The notes under the pieces: model-generated
Database searches by the model: none
Told to the model about the DNA's origin: nothing
The model's input: the letters and a program-made list of their open reading frames with translations, nothing else
Position numbers and translations under genes: made by a program
Shown: positions 1 to 9,900 of the stretch, piece after piece
Position numbering within the stretch: the stretch's first letter is position 1
How the letters are laid out: the number at the start of each line of letters is the position of its first letter
Origin: Flavobacterium sp. N2038
GTDB taxonomy: Bacteria; Bacteroidota; Bacteroidia; Flavobacteriales; Flavobacteriaceae
Length of the DNA: 64,000 nucleotides
NCBI RefSeq assembly: GCF_025947185.1
Contig: NZ_CP110001.1
Coordinates: forward strand, 4,526,001-4,590,000
Direction of reading: 5' to 3'

Positions 1-83
1 ACGTGATATCCTACTCCGCCACAATCAATTACAACTTCTGTGGGGTTCTTTTCAACTAATTTCCCCTGCAAATGTGCTATCAT
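1..83 (-). CDS. ruvA: Holliday junction branch migration protein RuvA (5' part only)
   Basis: The reverse strand from 83 reads MIAHLQGKLVEKNP, then TEVVIDCGGVGYHV, which is the typical opening of RuvA (OB-fold domain). RuvA tetramers bind four-way DNA junctions and load the RuvB motor. Only about 27 codons are inside the window; the rest continues past base 1. It starts 65 bp after the stop of maeB on the same strand, with no obvious terminator between, so readthrough is possible. The partner ruvB is not adjacent but lies at 19.1-20.1 kb. In F. johnsoniae ruvA is followed by the gliding/secretion gene sprA; whether that holds here cannot be seen. Confidence 0.9.
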   Translation of the reverse strand, partial: MIAHLQGKLVEKNPTEVVIDCGGVGYH

Positions 84-148
84 AGTTTAATTTATATTAT
101 CAAATATAATAAAAATAAGATTGATTATCCGATTCTTACGATTTCTAA

Positions 149-2440
149 CTATTTAGCTAATTTATTTTTTTTAATTTCTTTTTCCTGTGCATCAATAACA
201 GCGATTGCAGCCATGTTTACCATTTCTTCCACGCTTGCGCCCAATTGGAAAATGTGTACAGGTTTGTCTAATCCCATCATGATTGGACCAATAGAACTAG
301 ATTTATTTAATTCTTTCATTAGCTTATAAGTAATATTTGCTGACTCCAGGTTAGGGAATACCAGTGTATTTACTTTTTTACCCGCTAATTTAGAGAATGG
401 GAATTTCTCTTTAAGTAACTCTCCATTTAATGCAAAATCTGCCTGAATCTCTCCGTCAACAATCATTTCAGGATGATTTTTATGCAGGTAAGCAACTGCT
501 TCTCTTACTTTTGAAGCATTTTGATGTGTAGATGACCCAAAATTAGAATAAGAAACCATTGCAATAACTGGCTCAATACCAAACATTTTAGCTGTTTTAG
601 CTGTCATGATAGCAATATTTACCAAATCTTGTGCAGATGGATTAATGTTTATCGCTGTATCTGATAAAAACATTGGTCCGCGTGAGGTAAGCATCATGTT
701 TGTTGTTGCTATTAAAGAAGCTGCAGGTGCTTTTTCTATTAATTGCATCATTGGTTTTACTACACTTGGATAACTTCTTGAGTGTCCGGTAACAAGAGCA
801 TCTGCATCGCCTTCGTTTACCATCATAGCCGCAAAATAGTTTCTTTCGCGCATAAATTTCTGAGCGTCAAGTAACGAAACACCTCTGCGCTCTCTTGTTT
901 CCCAGTATGAATTTGCAAATCTGTTACGTCTTGCTTCTTCTTCATTTGTTTTAGGATCGATAATTTCAAGATCAGCATCAAAACCTAATTCGGCTTTTAA
1001 TTCTAAAATGATTTCTCTGTTTCCTAACAAAATTGGCACACCAATTCCGTCTTCATGAACAATTTGAGCTGCTTTTAAAACATTTAAATGATCCGCTTCG
1101 GCAAAAACAATACGTTTTGGGTCTAATTTAGCACGGTTCGTAATTAAACGTACCATTTTATTATCATTCCCCATACGCTCACGAAGAGCATCCTCATAAG
1201 CTGCCCAGTCTGTAATTGGTTGTTTTGCCACTCCAGATTCCATTGCTGCTTTTGCAACTGCAGGCGCTACAATAGTAATTAATCTAGGATCAAATGGTTT
1301 TGGGATAATATATTCCTGACCGAAACCTAATTTTGTTGCACCGTAAGCCACGTTAACTTGCTCCGGAACCGGTTCTTTTGCCAAAATAGCCAACGCTTTT
1401 ACAGCGGCCATTTTCATTTCTTCATTAATTTTTGTCGCTCTTACGTCTAGTGCTCCTCTAAAAATATATGGAAAACCTAAAACGTTATTCACCTGATTAG
1501 GAAAATCTGAACGTCCTGTAGCCATAATAACGTCTTTACGCGTTTGAACAGCCAGGTTATAATCGATTTCCGGATTTGGATTTGCCATTGCAAAAACAAT
1601 CGGATTGTCTGCCATTGTCAATAACATTTCTGGCGATAAGATATCTCCCGAAGATAGTCCGATGAAAACATCTGCACCTTTTACAGCATCTGCCAAAGCA
1701 ATTTGAGCACCATCAATAGCATATTTCAATTGTAATTTTGATAGTGAAGGATTATCTTTTGTTAAAAGTCCTTTACTATTGTACATTTTAATATTCTCTA
1801 CTTTTACGCCTAGCGAAACATACAAATCAGTACAAGCGATTGCAGCAGATCCTGCACCCGAAACTACCATTTTTACATCTCCGGCTTTTTTTCCTGCCAA
1901 TTCAAGTGCATTGATTAAAGCTGCAGAAGAAATAATTGCTGTTCCGTGCTGATCATCATGCATTACCGGAATATCCAATTCTTCTACCAGTCTTCTTTCG
2001 ATTTCAAAAGATTCAGGCGCTTTAATATCTTCAAGGTTAATTCCTCCAAAAGTTGGAGCAATATTTTTAACCGTCTGAATAAATTCTTCTATGTCTTTTG
2101 TATTAACTTCAATATCAAAAACATCAATATCAGAGAATATTTTAAACAATAAACCTTTTCCTTCCATTACTGGTTTTGAGGCCTCAGGACCAATATCTCC
2201 TAATCCTAAAACAGCAGTACCGTTTGAGATTACGGCAACTAAATTTCCTTTTGCTGTATACTTATAAACGTCATCAACGTTTGCTGCGATTTCTAAACAC
2301 GGTTCTGCAACACCCGGCGAATAAGCCAGTGACAAGTCTCTTTGGGTTGCATATTTTTTTGTTGGAACTACCTGAATTTTTCCTGGAGTCGGCTCTGCGT
2401 GGTACACTAAGGCCTCTCTTTTTTTACTCTCTTTGTTCAT
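149..2440 (-). CDS. maeB: NADP-dependent malic enzyme with C-terminal phosphotransacetylase-like domain
   Basis: A 763-residue protein of the MaeB type. Residues 1 to about 430 are a malic enzyme (malic N-domain with [12 protein letters not shown], metal/substrate region [14 protein letters not shown](P)-binding domain with [12 protein letters not shown]). Residues about 430-760 resemble phosphate acetyl/butyryltransferase. It decarboxylates malate to pyruvate with reduction of NADP; in characterised MaeB proteins the PTA-like domain is thought to be regulatory (acetyl-CoA inhibition) rather than catalytic. Length matches the family. The ATG at 2440 is preceded by a -7-like element TATCTTTG (complement of 2466-2473), so it probably has its own promoter. 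ruvA follows downstream. Confidence 0.95.
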   Translation of the reverse strand: MNKESKKREALVYHAEPTPGKIQVVPTKKYATQRDLSLAYSPGVAEPCLEIAANVDDVYKYTAKGNLVAVISNGTAVLGLGDIGPEASKPVMEGKGLLFKIFSDIDVFDIEVNTKDIEEFIQTVKNIAPTFGGINLEDIKAPESFEIERRLVEELDIPVMHDDQHGTAIISSAALINALELAGKKAGDVKMVVSGAGSAAIACTDLYVSLGVKVENIKMYNSKGLLTKDNPSLSKLQLKYAIDGAQIALADAVKGADVFIGLSSGDILSPEMLLTMADNPIVFAMANPNPEIDYNLAVQTRKDVIMATGRSDFPNQVNNVLGFPYIFRGALDVRATKINEEMKMAAVKALAILAKEPVPEQVNVAYGATKLGFGQEYIIPKPFDPRLITIVAPAVAKAAMESGVAKQPITDWAAYEDALRERMGNDNKMVRLITNRAKLDPKRIVFAEADHLNVLKAAQIVHEDGIGVPILLGNREIILELKAELGFDADLEIIDPKTNEEEARRNRFANSYWETRERRGVSLLDAQKFMRERNYFAAMMVNEGDADALVTGHSRSYPSVVKPMMQLIEKAPAASLIATTNMMLTSRGPMFLSDTAININPSAQDLVNIAIMTAKTAKMFGIEPVIAMVSYSNFGSSTHQNASKVREAVAYLHKNHPEMIVDGEIQADFALNGELLKEKFPFSKLAGKKVNTLVFPNLESANITYKLMKELNKSSSIGPIMMGLDKPVHIFQLGASVEEMVNMAAIAVIDAQEKEIKKNKLAK

Positions 2441-2540
2441 TGTTTTTAGCTTTTATTCTAGCTTACAAAGATATAAGTCTTAGTTTAAAATGGCATGTTT
2501 TTACTGCTTTCTTTTGTTAAAATAACAATTTGAGATAGTC

Positions 2541-2573
2541 AAAAAAAAATAGTCCGCAATAATTGGGACTATT
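2541..2573 (-). terminator. Rho-independent terminator of the CBS gene
   Basis: Arms AATAGTCC (2548-2555) and GGACTATT (2566-2573) form a perfect 8-bp stem. On the minus strand it is followed by a run of about nine T. It lies 27 bp after the CBS gene stop. Confidence 0.75.
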
Positions 2574-2599
2574 TTAAGAATGTTTTTTTAAGTTCTTTA

Positions 2600-3025
2600 T
2601 TATTGAGAAATATAAGAGTTTAAATGATTTATAGTATCTTTTTGAACTTCTATAATTGCTTTTACAACATCGCTAATCGAGATTATTCCTACCACAATTC
2701 CGTCTTCTATAACAGGTAAATGTCGTATTCTTTTGGTACTCATCAGCTCCATACAATCCTCGATATTGTTTGAAAGGTTTATCGAAAAAACGTTGCTTTC
2801 CATAATTTCATGTACAAAAGTTTCTTTTGATGATTTGTCTTTTAAAACGATTTTTCGAGCATAATCTCTTTCAGATAATATCCCTTTTAAGTCGGTTCCA
2901 TCGATTATCAGGATAGCCCCAATGTTTTTTTCGCCCATTACTTTCAATGCTTCATAAACGGTTGTAGTCGAAAGTACAGAGTAAACATTTTTTCCTTTTG
3001 CGTTTAGTATTTGATTTACAGTCAT
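2600..3025 (-). CDS. Tandem CBS-domain protein
   Basis: A 141-residue soluble protein made almost only of two CBS domains (about residues 8-65 and 73-130). Visible signatures are AILIIDGTDLKGILSERD and HLPVIEDGIVVGIISISD, with the usual R-H/D pattern for adenine nucleotide binding. Stand-alone CBS pairs usually sense AMP/ATP or SAM and regulate partners. No partner is fused here, and the neighbour maeB is separated by a terminator, so no target can be named. Function beyond nucleotide sensing is unknown. Confidence 0.85.
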   Translation of the reverse strand: MTVNQILNAKGKNVYSVLSTTTVYEALKVMGEKNIGAILIIDGTDLKGILSERDYARKIVLKDKSSKETFVHEIMESNVFSINLSNNIEDCMELMSTKRIRHLPVIEDGIVVGIISISDVVKAIIEVQKDTINHLNSYISQ

Positions 3026-3625
3026 ATCTGAAAAATTTTAGATTTATAAAGTTATAAAAAAACAAACACAATTTGTTGCAAAAAGCATTTTTTTAAAAAC
3101 CTAACACATTCATTTTAAACAAAATACACCGTTTCACGAACTTTAGAAATTATCCATCAAAGAACAAATCCATTTACAACCCTTTTTTGCGAAAAATTTG
3201 ATTTTTTAACTTTTAGCCGAAACAATTCCGAAAGCTCTTTAATGATGTAAAATTATACTCAGATTTCAACCATAACCCACAATTTCAACCGTGGGATAAC
3301 AATTGTAAATATGTATTGGGTTCATATATTGCGTTCCAATGGTTGAAACCATTGGCTATGTTTTATGCTGTAAATGCAAATATTTAATTGCTATTAAATA
3401 GCTCTTTTCTAACAAAAAAAACAACGCGACATATATGTCGTACTATTATTTCTGACCTTTTTATAGATTTGATTTTTGAAAAATTTGTTATTTATAAGAA
3501 AAACACCTACACATACTGTAGTATGTGAGAAGTAACAATTAGAAATCTGAAATTGCAATAATTAAAAGCAAGAACTAAGAAAAACAAAAAAATTAATCAT
3601 ATAACAATCTAAAATCACTTCTTTT
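3026..3625. other. 600-bp gene-free gap with several palindromes
   Basis: No credible ORF. It holds a REP-like stretch at about 3265-3360 with CAATGGTT/AACCATTG (3337-3354, 2-nt spacer) and CCCAC...GTGGG. It also holds a 14-bp perfect palindrome CGACATATATGTCG (3427-3440) and CACATAC-TGTA-GTATGTG (3510-3527). The upstream end should contain the promoter of the CBS gene and the downstream end that of the small gene at 3626, but neither was clear by eye. Confidence 0.6.
3337..3354. repeat. REP-like palindrome (ggttgaaacc core)
   Basis: Perfect 8-bp arms CAATGGTT and AACCATTG around GA. Together with TTTCAACCGTGGG about 50 bp upstream and GGCTATG directly downstream, it looks like the short 'tggttgaaacca...ggctat' palindromes scattered through Bacteroidota genomes. 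Those are generally attributed to REP-type elements mobilised by RAYT transposases. No transposase is nearby. Confidence 0.4.
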
Positions 3626-3967
3626 ATGGAAACCAATGAAATTAAAAATTCAGAAAATCTTAGAAAATTAGCAAGTCGATATTTCACAACTTTAAAACCG
3701 GCTGATCATAAAACAAAAGAGAATGTGGTCGAAATTAAGTTTCAGAATTATCTGGAACTGGGCTGTGTTATTACTGATATGCTAAAACTATGCGTTTTGG
3801 CTCTGAATGACGATGCACCAAAGCTTCCTGACGCCAAAAAAAGTGACGAAATTAATGTAGGTCTTATTTTAGAAACAGTGCTGCAAATGATTCCGTTAGA
3901 TGAATTTGAGTTTTTAAGCGAAATTAATTATAAGCTTATGACAGATTCTCAACATGTCAATGAATAA
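3626..3967 (+). CDS. Hypothetical protein, 113 aa
   Basis: Not recognised. A small soluble acidic protein (pI probably near 5) with no signal peptide, membrane segment or cysteine motif; a single Cys pair near residues 47 and 56. Its middle part (NYLELGCVITDMLKLCVLAL) and C-terminal part look helical. It is isolated, with a palindrome-rich gap upstream and a strong terminator 5 bp after the stop. That, and codon use like its neighbours, support it as a real gene. No function is proposed. Confidence 0.6.
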   Translation: METNEIKNSENLRKLASRYFTTLKPADHKTKENVVEIKFQNYLELGCVITDMLKLCVLALNDDAPKLPDAKKSDEINVGLILETVLQMIPLDEFEFLSEINYKLMTDSQHVNE

Positions 3968-3971
3968 ATAA

Positions 3972-4007
3972 AAAAGACCTTTACTAAAATTTAGAAAGGT
4001 CTTTTTG
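3972..4007. terminator. Bidirectional terminator
   Basis: AAAAGACCTTT and AAAGGTCTTTTT form a stem with A/T runs on both sides. It sits between the + strand gene ending at 3967 and the - strand OmpA gene ending at 4021, so it can serve both. Confidence 0.8.
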
Positions 4008-4020
4008 TTATTGTATAAAA

Positions 4021-6021
4021 TTACAAACTCGTAATTATAAACTCACTTCGTCTGTTCTGTTGGTGTTCTTTTTCTGTACATTTTACACCATCGGCACATC
4101 GGTTTACTAATTTTGTTTCTCCGAAACCTTTTGCATTTAATCGGGTTTCATCAATTCCTTTACTTACTAACCAGTCTTTTGTAGACTTTGCTCTTTTATC
4201 GGATAAGATCTGATTACTTTCTGCTGAAGAACGACTGTCTGTATGCGAACGAATATCTAATTTTATAGCCGGATACTGAATTAAAACATCTACTAATTTT
4301 TGTAATTGAGGTTCTGATGTTTTCTTAATTGTAGCTTTGTTTAAATCGAAAAAGTTCATAGGAAGGTGAAGCAGTTTTGCCAAATCTGTTCCCACTTTTA
4401 TTGGCCCTATTTTTACCGGTTTTACCGTTACTTTATTTACTGCAATTGCTTTTGCTGCAATTGGTTTAAAAATCTTTTGTAATGTAATTGGTAATGTTGT
4501 TGTTCCCTGTGCTTTCTTTATAGTAACCGAAGCATCTTTGATATTATAATCGTTTTTAGAAATTCGTAAGGCATATTTTTTACCACATTTTACTTTAGAG
4601 AAAGTATAATTTCCTTTTTCGTCTGAATTGATTGTCGATACAACGGTCCAGTTTTCGTCAAATAATGTAATAGCTGCATTTGGCAGGATTTCGTTTGATT
4701 CAACATCGCTTACTGTTCCTGTCAAATCCTGTTCGCAAATCAGTCTTTTGGTTTCGGTAAATCGATAGATATCATCTACACCATGTCCGTTTTCTCTATT
4801 CGAAGAAAAATAACCATTTCTGTTTTTACTGTTAATGATAAACCCAAAATCATCTTGTTTGCTATTTATAGGTTCCCCGACATTCTGGATATCATCCAGC
4901 GTTCCGTTTTCATTTATTTTGGTAACAAATACATCTAATCCTCCTAAACCCGGACGGCCGTCTGAAGCAAAATACAATTCGTTGTCTCCGGAAATAAACG
5001 GAAACGTTTCGCGCCCTTCTGTATTAATTGCAGTCCCTAAATTTTCGGGCGTTCCAAAAGTTCCATCAGCATTTATTTTTACTTTATACAAATCAGATTG
5101 TCCCAAAGTTCCCGGCATATCTGATGCAAAATATAAAGTCTTTTCGTCAATGCTTAATGCAGGATGTGCTGTGCTGTATTGATCACTATTAAAAGGAAGC
5201 TCCTTTACGTTCTCCCATTGTCCTTCGATTAAATCTGCTTTATACAATTTAAGAAGCGTTATTTTATTGTCGCTTTTTCCTCTTTTACCATCTATAAAAT
5301 TATTTCTGGTAAAATACATAGTTCGTCCGTCTTTTGTAAAAACAGGCGTAGATTCGTTGAATTTTGTATTTTCTTTTTTTCTAAAAAGCTTTGGTTCTCC
5401 AACACTTCCATCTGGCATTAATTCGGCAAGGTATAATTTTGAGAATGCTTTATTTGTCCATTTAAAATTACTTTTACCTACTCCGCCCGTATCTCGTGCA
5501 GAAGTAAAGATTATTTTATTCTCATAAATTGCGCTTCCGTAATCTGAATATTGCGAATTGACTCCGGCATCTGCAATTTCAAAACGGCCTGAATTTGATT
5601 TTATTTCTTCTAAATAATTCTTCTCGTTTCTAAATAATGCTGCTCTTTTTTCTGTTTCTGCTTTTTGAATGAATTTTTCCAGAATCTCATCGGCTTTTTT
5701 ATAATTACCCGAAGATTTTAAGCATTGTGAATATCGGTACAAATATTCGGATTGCTGATTTTCGTTTATACTGAATAAATCATCGTAATACTTTAAAGCA
5801 CTTGGCAATTCTCCCATAAAATAATACGAGTTACCCAGCTTTTGCATTATTTTTTCATCCTTAACACCTTTGCTAATAATGTTTTCATAAGCAACTATGG
5901 CATCTGCATAAGCGTAATCATCGTACTTTTTATCGGCATAATCTGTATTTATTGTCTGAGCGTTTGATTTGAAAAAGAAACACAGGAATAAAATAATATA
6001 AGTTAAGTTTTTTGTTGGCAT
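4021..6021 (-). CDS. OmpA-family outer-membrane protein with TPR and WD40-like (PD40) repeats
   Basis: 666 residues from the ATG at 6021; a longer frame opens with TTG at 6030. Order of parts: signal peptide (hydrophobic, ending near SNAQ, about residue 22); TPR-like helices to about residue 140; PD40 beta-propeller repeats (about 150-425) with recurring LYFASD and YFSSNRENG; a carboxypeptidase-regulatory/CNA-like beta domain (about 435-515); and a C-terminal OmpA peptidoglycan-binding domain (about 560-666) with LDIRSHTDSR and the R-rich end NRRSEFII. The family anchors outer-membrane machines to peptidoglycan. It lies 11 bp after the PorP/SprF gene and is the last gene of the adhesin cassette, so a role in assembling or holding that adhesin is the natural inference. 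Confidence 0.85.
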   Translation of the reverse strand: MPTKNLTYIILFLCFFFKSNAQTINTDYADKKYDDYAYADAIVAYENIISKGVKDEKIMQKLGNSYYFMGELPSALKYYDDLFSINENQQSEYLYRYSQCLKSSGNYKKADEILEKFIQKAETEKRAALFRNEKNYLEEIKSNSGRFEIADAGVNSQYSDYGSAIYENKIIFTSARDTGGVGKSNFKWTNKAFSKLYLAELMPDGSVGEPKLFRKKENTKFNESTPVFTKDGRTMYFTRNNFIDGKRGKSDNKITLLKLYKADLIEGQWENVKELPFNSDQYSTAHPALSIDEKTLYFASDMPGTLGQSDLYKVKINADGTFGTPENLGTAINTEGRETFPFISGDNELYFASDGRPGLGGLDVFVTKINENGTLDDIQNVGEPINSKQDDFGFIINSKNRNGYFSSNRENGHGVDDIYRFTETKRLICEQDLTGTVSDVESNEILPNAAITLFDENWTVVSTINSDEKGNYTFSKVKCGKKYALRISKNDYNIKDASVTIKKAQGTTTLPITLQKIFKPIAAKAIAVNKVTVKPVKIGPIKVGTDLAKLLHLPMNFFDLNKATIKKTSEPQLQKLVDVLIQYPAIKLDIRSHTDSRSSAESNQILSDKRAKSTKDWLVSKGIDETRLNAKGFGETKLVNRCADGVKCTEKEHQQNRRSEFIITSL

Positions 6022-6032
6022 AAGGAGCAATA

Positions 6033-6944
6033 TTAGAAGAATCTTGGAGATGTCATTTTATTGTAATTTTTTAAGAACTCAAAACGAAGGAAAATTTCAT
6101 GTGATCCCGAATTGTACTTTCTTAAATTGGTTGTTTCATGATCGTAGCCATACCCAAGGTACAAACCATCTGTAACCTGAAAACCGGCCATTGCACTCAC
6201 AGAGGCACTCCATCGATAGGCAACACCTACAACAAATTTATCATTAAACATAAAGTTACCCGAAACGTCTACTTGCAAAGGAGCTCCCTGAACCATCTTA
6301 GTTAGCAATGCAGGTTTGAACTTTATGTATTGCAAATGATCTAAATTAAATACATAACCTGCCATTAAGTAGTAATTGATTTTATCTTTAAAAATAGCTA
6401 CATCGTTATTATCATAACGATTGGTTTCTATAAAATTAGGAACTGAAAATCCTATATAAGCTCTGTCTGAATGCCAGTAAACTCCAGCCCCGATATTGGG
6501 TGAAATTTTATTATCAAGATCCTGAAATTGAGGATCACCCTGATCTTCAAAACTTAACTTGCTTGCATCAAGATTAAAGATATTTAATGATCCTTTTATT
6601 CCGAAGGAAAGCTGAAAACTCTCAGAAGTTGGGATACTATATGACAAGTCTGCCGATAAATTGTTTTCGTTTGTTGGTCCGATTTTATCGTTTACCAAAG
6701 AAACTCCTAACCCCAGCTTACTATTGTTTAAAGGTGTGTTTATAGAAAAGGTACTCGTTTCGGGCGCTCCGTCAAGTCCTATCCATTGCGTACGATACAA
6801 ACCAAAAACACTTAATGCTCCTCGAGAACCTGCATAAGCAGGATTAACAGAAATGGTATTGTACATATATTGTGTAAACTGTGCGTCCTGCTGCGCGGAA
6901 CACACAACGGAAAAAAACATAAAAACAATAACTAATTTTTTCAT
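6033..6944 (-). CDS. PorP/SprF family type IX secretion system membrane protein
   Basis: 303 residues with a signal peptide (ending near VCSAQ) followed by QDAQFTQYMYN and VNPAYAGSRG, the hallmark start of PorP/SprF proteins, and then beta-barrel-like alternating strands to the C-terminal FLRFEFL. In F. johnsoniae SprF is needed specifically for secretion of the adhesin SprB. Paralogues sit next to other large proteins with the 'type B' C-terminal domain. This gene lies 48 bp downstream of such a giant adhesin, so it is very likely the dedicated outer-membrane partner for it. The gene symbol is left empty because several paralogues exist in these genomes. Confidence 0.9.
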   Translation of the reverse strand: MKKLVIVFMFFSVVCSAQQDAQFTQYMYNTISVNPAYAGSRGALSVFGLYRTQWIGLDGAPETSTFSINTPLNNSKLGLGVSLVNDKIGPTNENNLSADLSYSIPTSESFQLSFGIKGSLNIFNLDASKLSFEDQGDPQFQDLDNKISPNIGAGVYWHSDRAYIGFSVPNFIETNRYDNNDVAIFKDKINYYLMAGYVFNLDHLQYIKFKPALLTKMVQGAPLQVDVSGNFMFNDKFVVGVAYRWSASVSAMAGFQVTDGLYLGYGYDHETTNLRKYNSGSHEIFLRFEFLKNYNKMTSPRFF

Positions 6945-6992
6945 TTAATAAGTTTTAAAACGGTTTGGCTAACACTAAACCGTTTGTCATTT

Positions 6993-9900
6993 TTATTTAT
7001 TAATATATAGATATCCTGATTTTTCGTGCTGATTTGATTCACTGTCTCTATATTTCAGAACATAGAAATAAGTTCCAACAGGCAATCCGTCTGCTTGTGT
7101 TACAGTTGCACGACCGGCAGAGATTCCAACAAAGACTCTGTCTTCGTTATTATAACCATTAATATCAAATACAAGAACTCCCCAACGGTTGTAAATTTCT
7201 ACTGTATTATCAGGATAACATTCCAGACCCTGAATATAGAATCTTGCATTTTTAGAATCTCCGTTTGGTGAAAATGCATTGAATACTTTAATCTGACAAC
7301 CATTTAAGTCCAATACAGTTGGCTGATCTCCATCTACACCTGCCTCATCAGAAATATCCTCTACTTTAACACCTCTTACACTACTTCCGCTAACGCTGGC
7401 CTGATTACTTACTTTTCCTGTGTTTATATCACTTTGTTTTATGGTGTAATACGCAATAAAGTTTGTACTGTTTGACTCATGAACAGCTAAATCTATTGGC
7501 TGCCCTGAAACTACCACTCCCGGTAAAGGATCAGTAACTTTTACATCAACCAATGGTACATTTCCTGTGTTTGTTACTACAAAGTTGTATGTAATTGTTT
7601 CACCTGCATTTGCAATTCCGTTTTTATTTTCATCATTAAACGTTGCTGTTTTAACAATTGCAATAGCTGGAACTTCTACAAAAACATTTAAGGTTGCGGT
7701 AGTACAATTGCCTGCACTTGCTTTTTGACAAATTTCATACGTTAAAGCATAATTTCCACCCGGTGTATTCGGTTTTACACTTACGGTTCCGTTTGGATTA
7801 AATTCAAAATAAGGACTTGGTGAATTATTTGTAATGGTAATATCCGTTAATTTAATTGGCAATCCGTCTAAAAGATCATTATCTAAAACATTAACAAATT
7901 CAATTTCTCCATTAATTCCATCTACCGAAATATCTAAATCATCTTTTGCAATAAGAAGCAGTTTTGGATCTACAGAATTTAATACTGTTACTTTTACTAC
8001 TGCCTGACTGCAATTTGAAAGATTTGAAGCTTCACAAATTTGATACGTCAACTCGTAAGCTCCAGATGGGGTTCCAGATTTTACATCTACTGTTCCATCT
8101 GCATTTAAAACTAAGTTTGAATTAGGTACAATTGTAGTCAAAACAACATTTGCCGCAGTAATTAATGTTCCGTTTAAAAGATCATTTTTAAAGATGTTTA
8201 ACGTTAAATTGGCTCCTTTATTTAAATCTATCGGGCCATCTGTATCGTCGTTTGCCTGAATTGTAAATGTTGGTCTGGCATTACATTGCGGGGTCGCCGG
8301 AGGATAATTTACAATTACATTTACTGTAGGGTTTAATGAGAACTCCATCGTAACATTTGTTCTTGTATTTTCAAATCCGTCTGTTCCTTCAAGCCATTGG
8401 TTATTTTGCAATAACCATCCCGGCCAGTCCACTCCATTTCCGTTGTTATCAACTACAGCACCTGGCCATAAAAGATCTCCACTCAATGGTAGATTAGTCT
8501 GAGTCGCTACTACATTATTTGCACTATCAATCCATTTTATAGTCAATAAGTTATTTGGAGTAAAATTATCTGGTTCTACATTGTATGTTACATACGGAAC
8601 ATTGTTTGAGCAATAACTAGTCGCCGTTACTCTCATTGTTGGCGCTGTAACAGTAACTGTTACTGTATTTGATTTACAATTTGACAGATTTAATACTTCG
8701 CAAATTGTATAGGTTAACTCATAATCCCCTGCTGGTGCATTTGGTGCAAGTGTTACGGTTCCGTCCGGATTCAATATTAAATATCCTTTTGGATCTGGTG
8801 TTGAATTGGTCAGTTTTACATCTGCCGGATTTAACGGAAGTCCATTTTTAGTATCATTTGTAAATACATTGACAACAGTTTGTGCAATGTTTATTCCAAC
8901 TACTGAAGTAACAGAATCCGGATTGGCAACAAGATCACCTGCCGTAACAGTTACAACTGAAATTACTGAATCGCAATTTGTTGGGTTGCTTCCTGTCTCG
9001 CATATAATATATTCAACATTATAATCTCCTTTTGGAGTTCCGGGACTTACTGTAATCGTTCCGTTTGCATTTAGCGTTAAGCCTGTTGGTAAAGTCCCTA
9101 CAATGTTTAAAGTAACTTCTCCCGGATTATTTCCAATTACAACCGGATTTCCATTTAAAATATCATTCGCTGTTAATGCTACCGTTGTTCCTCCAATGTT
9201 TCCATTAATAGGAAGAGTAGTTTCGATTACCGCTTTTATTTCATTTTTAACCACAACTGTCGCCGTTGCACTATCACAGTTTACAGAAGCTGAACCTTCT
9301 TCACAAATTTGGTAGATAATAGAATAGGTTCCGGAAGCAGTGTTAGCTGCCAAAGTTAAAATTCCGTCATCATCAACACTTAATGGCCCCGTTATTTTTG
9401 GTGTGACATTAGTATTTGTGGTTGTAACTGCCAAACCGTTTAATTTATCGTTTGAAGTTACATCCCCTAAATTTACTGATGTTGCTCCCGAAATTTTAGT
9501 TCCGAAGTCATCTGCATTAGCACAAATTTTAGAATCAATAACTACAGTTGAAATTCCAGATGTACAATTATTTAAGGTTGCTGTTATATTATAAGTCCCA
9601 ACTTGTGCAGTCACAACTCCTGTTGATACATCGAGAGTAGCTCCTGAAGGTGTAATAGTATAAGTATATAAATTATTATAATTTGATATTGTAAAACTTC
9701 CAGTATTTACACTACATGTTAATTGATTTATGGAAGCTATTGTAGGTACATCCGGAATTATCAACTTAGCTGCATTGCTAAATGAAGCTGAAGCCACAGA
9801 AGTACAAGTTGCATTTCCTGCTGTAACCGTATAAGAAGTTCCAACGATCATTCCGCTTATTAATCCTGAAGTAGCAACACTTGGACCAATCGGATCAAAA

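Noticed and set aside
4835..5527. Long + strand frames opposite the OmpA-family gene
   Set aside because: Antisense shadows of a gene with clear domains on the minus strand.
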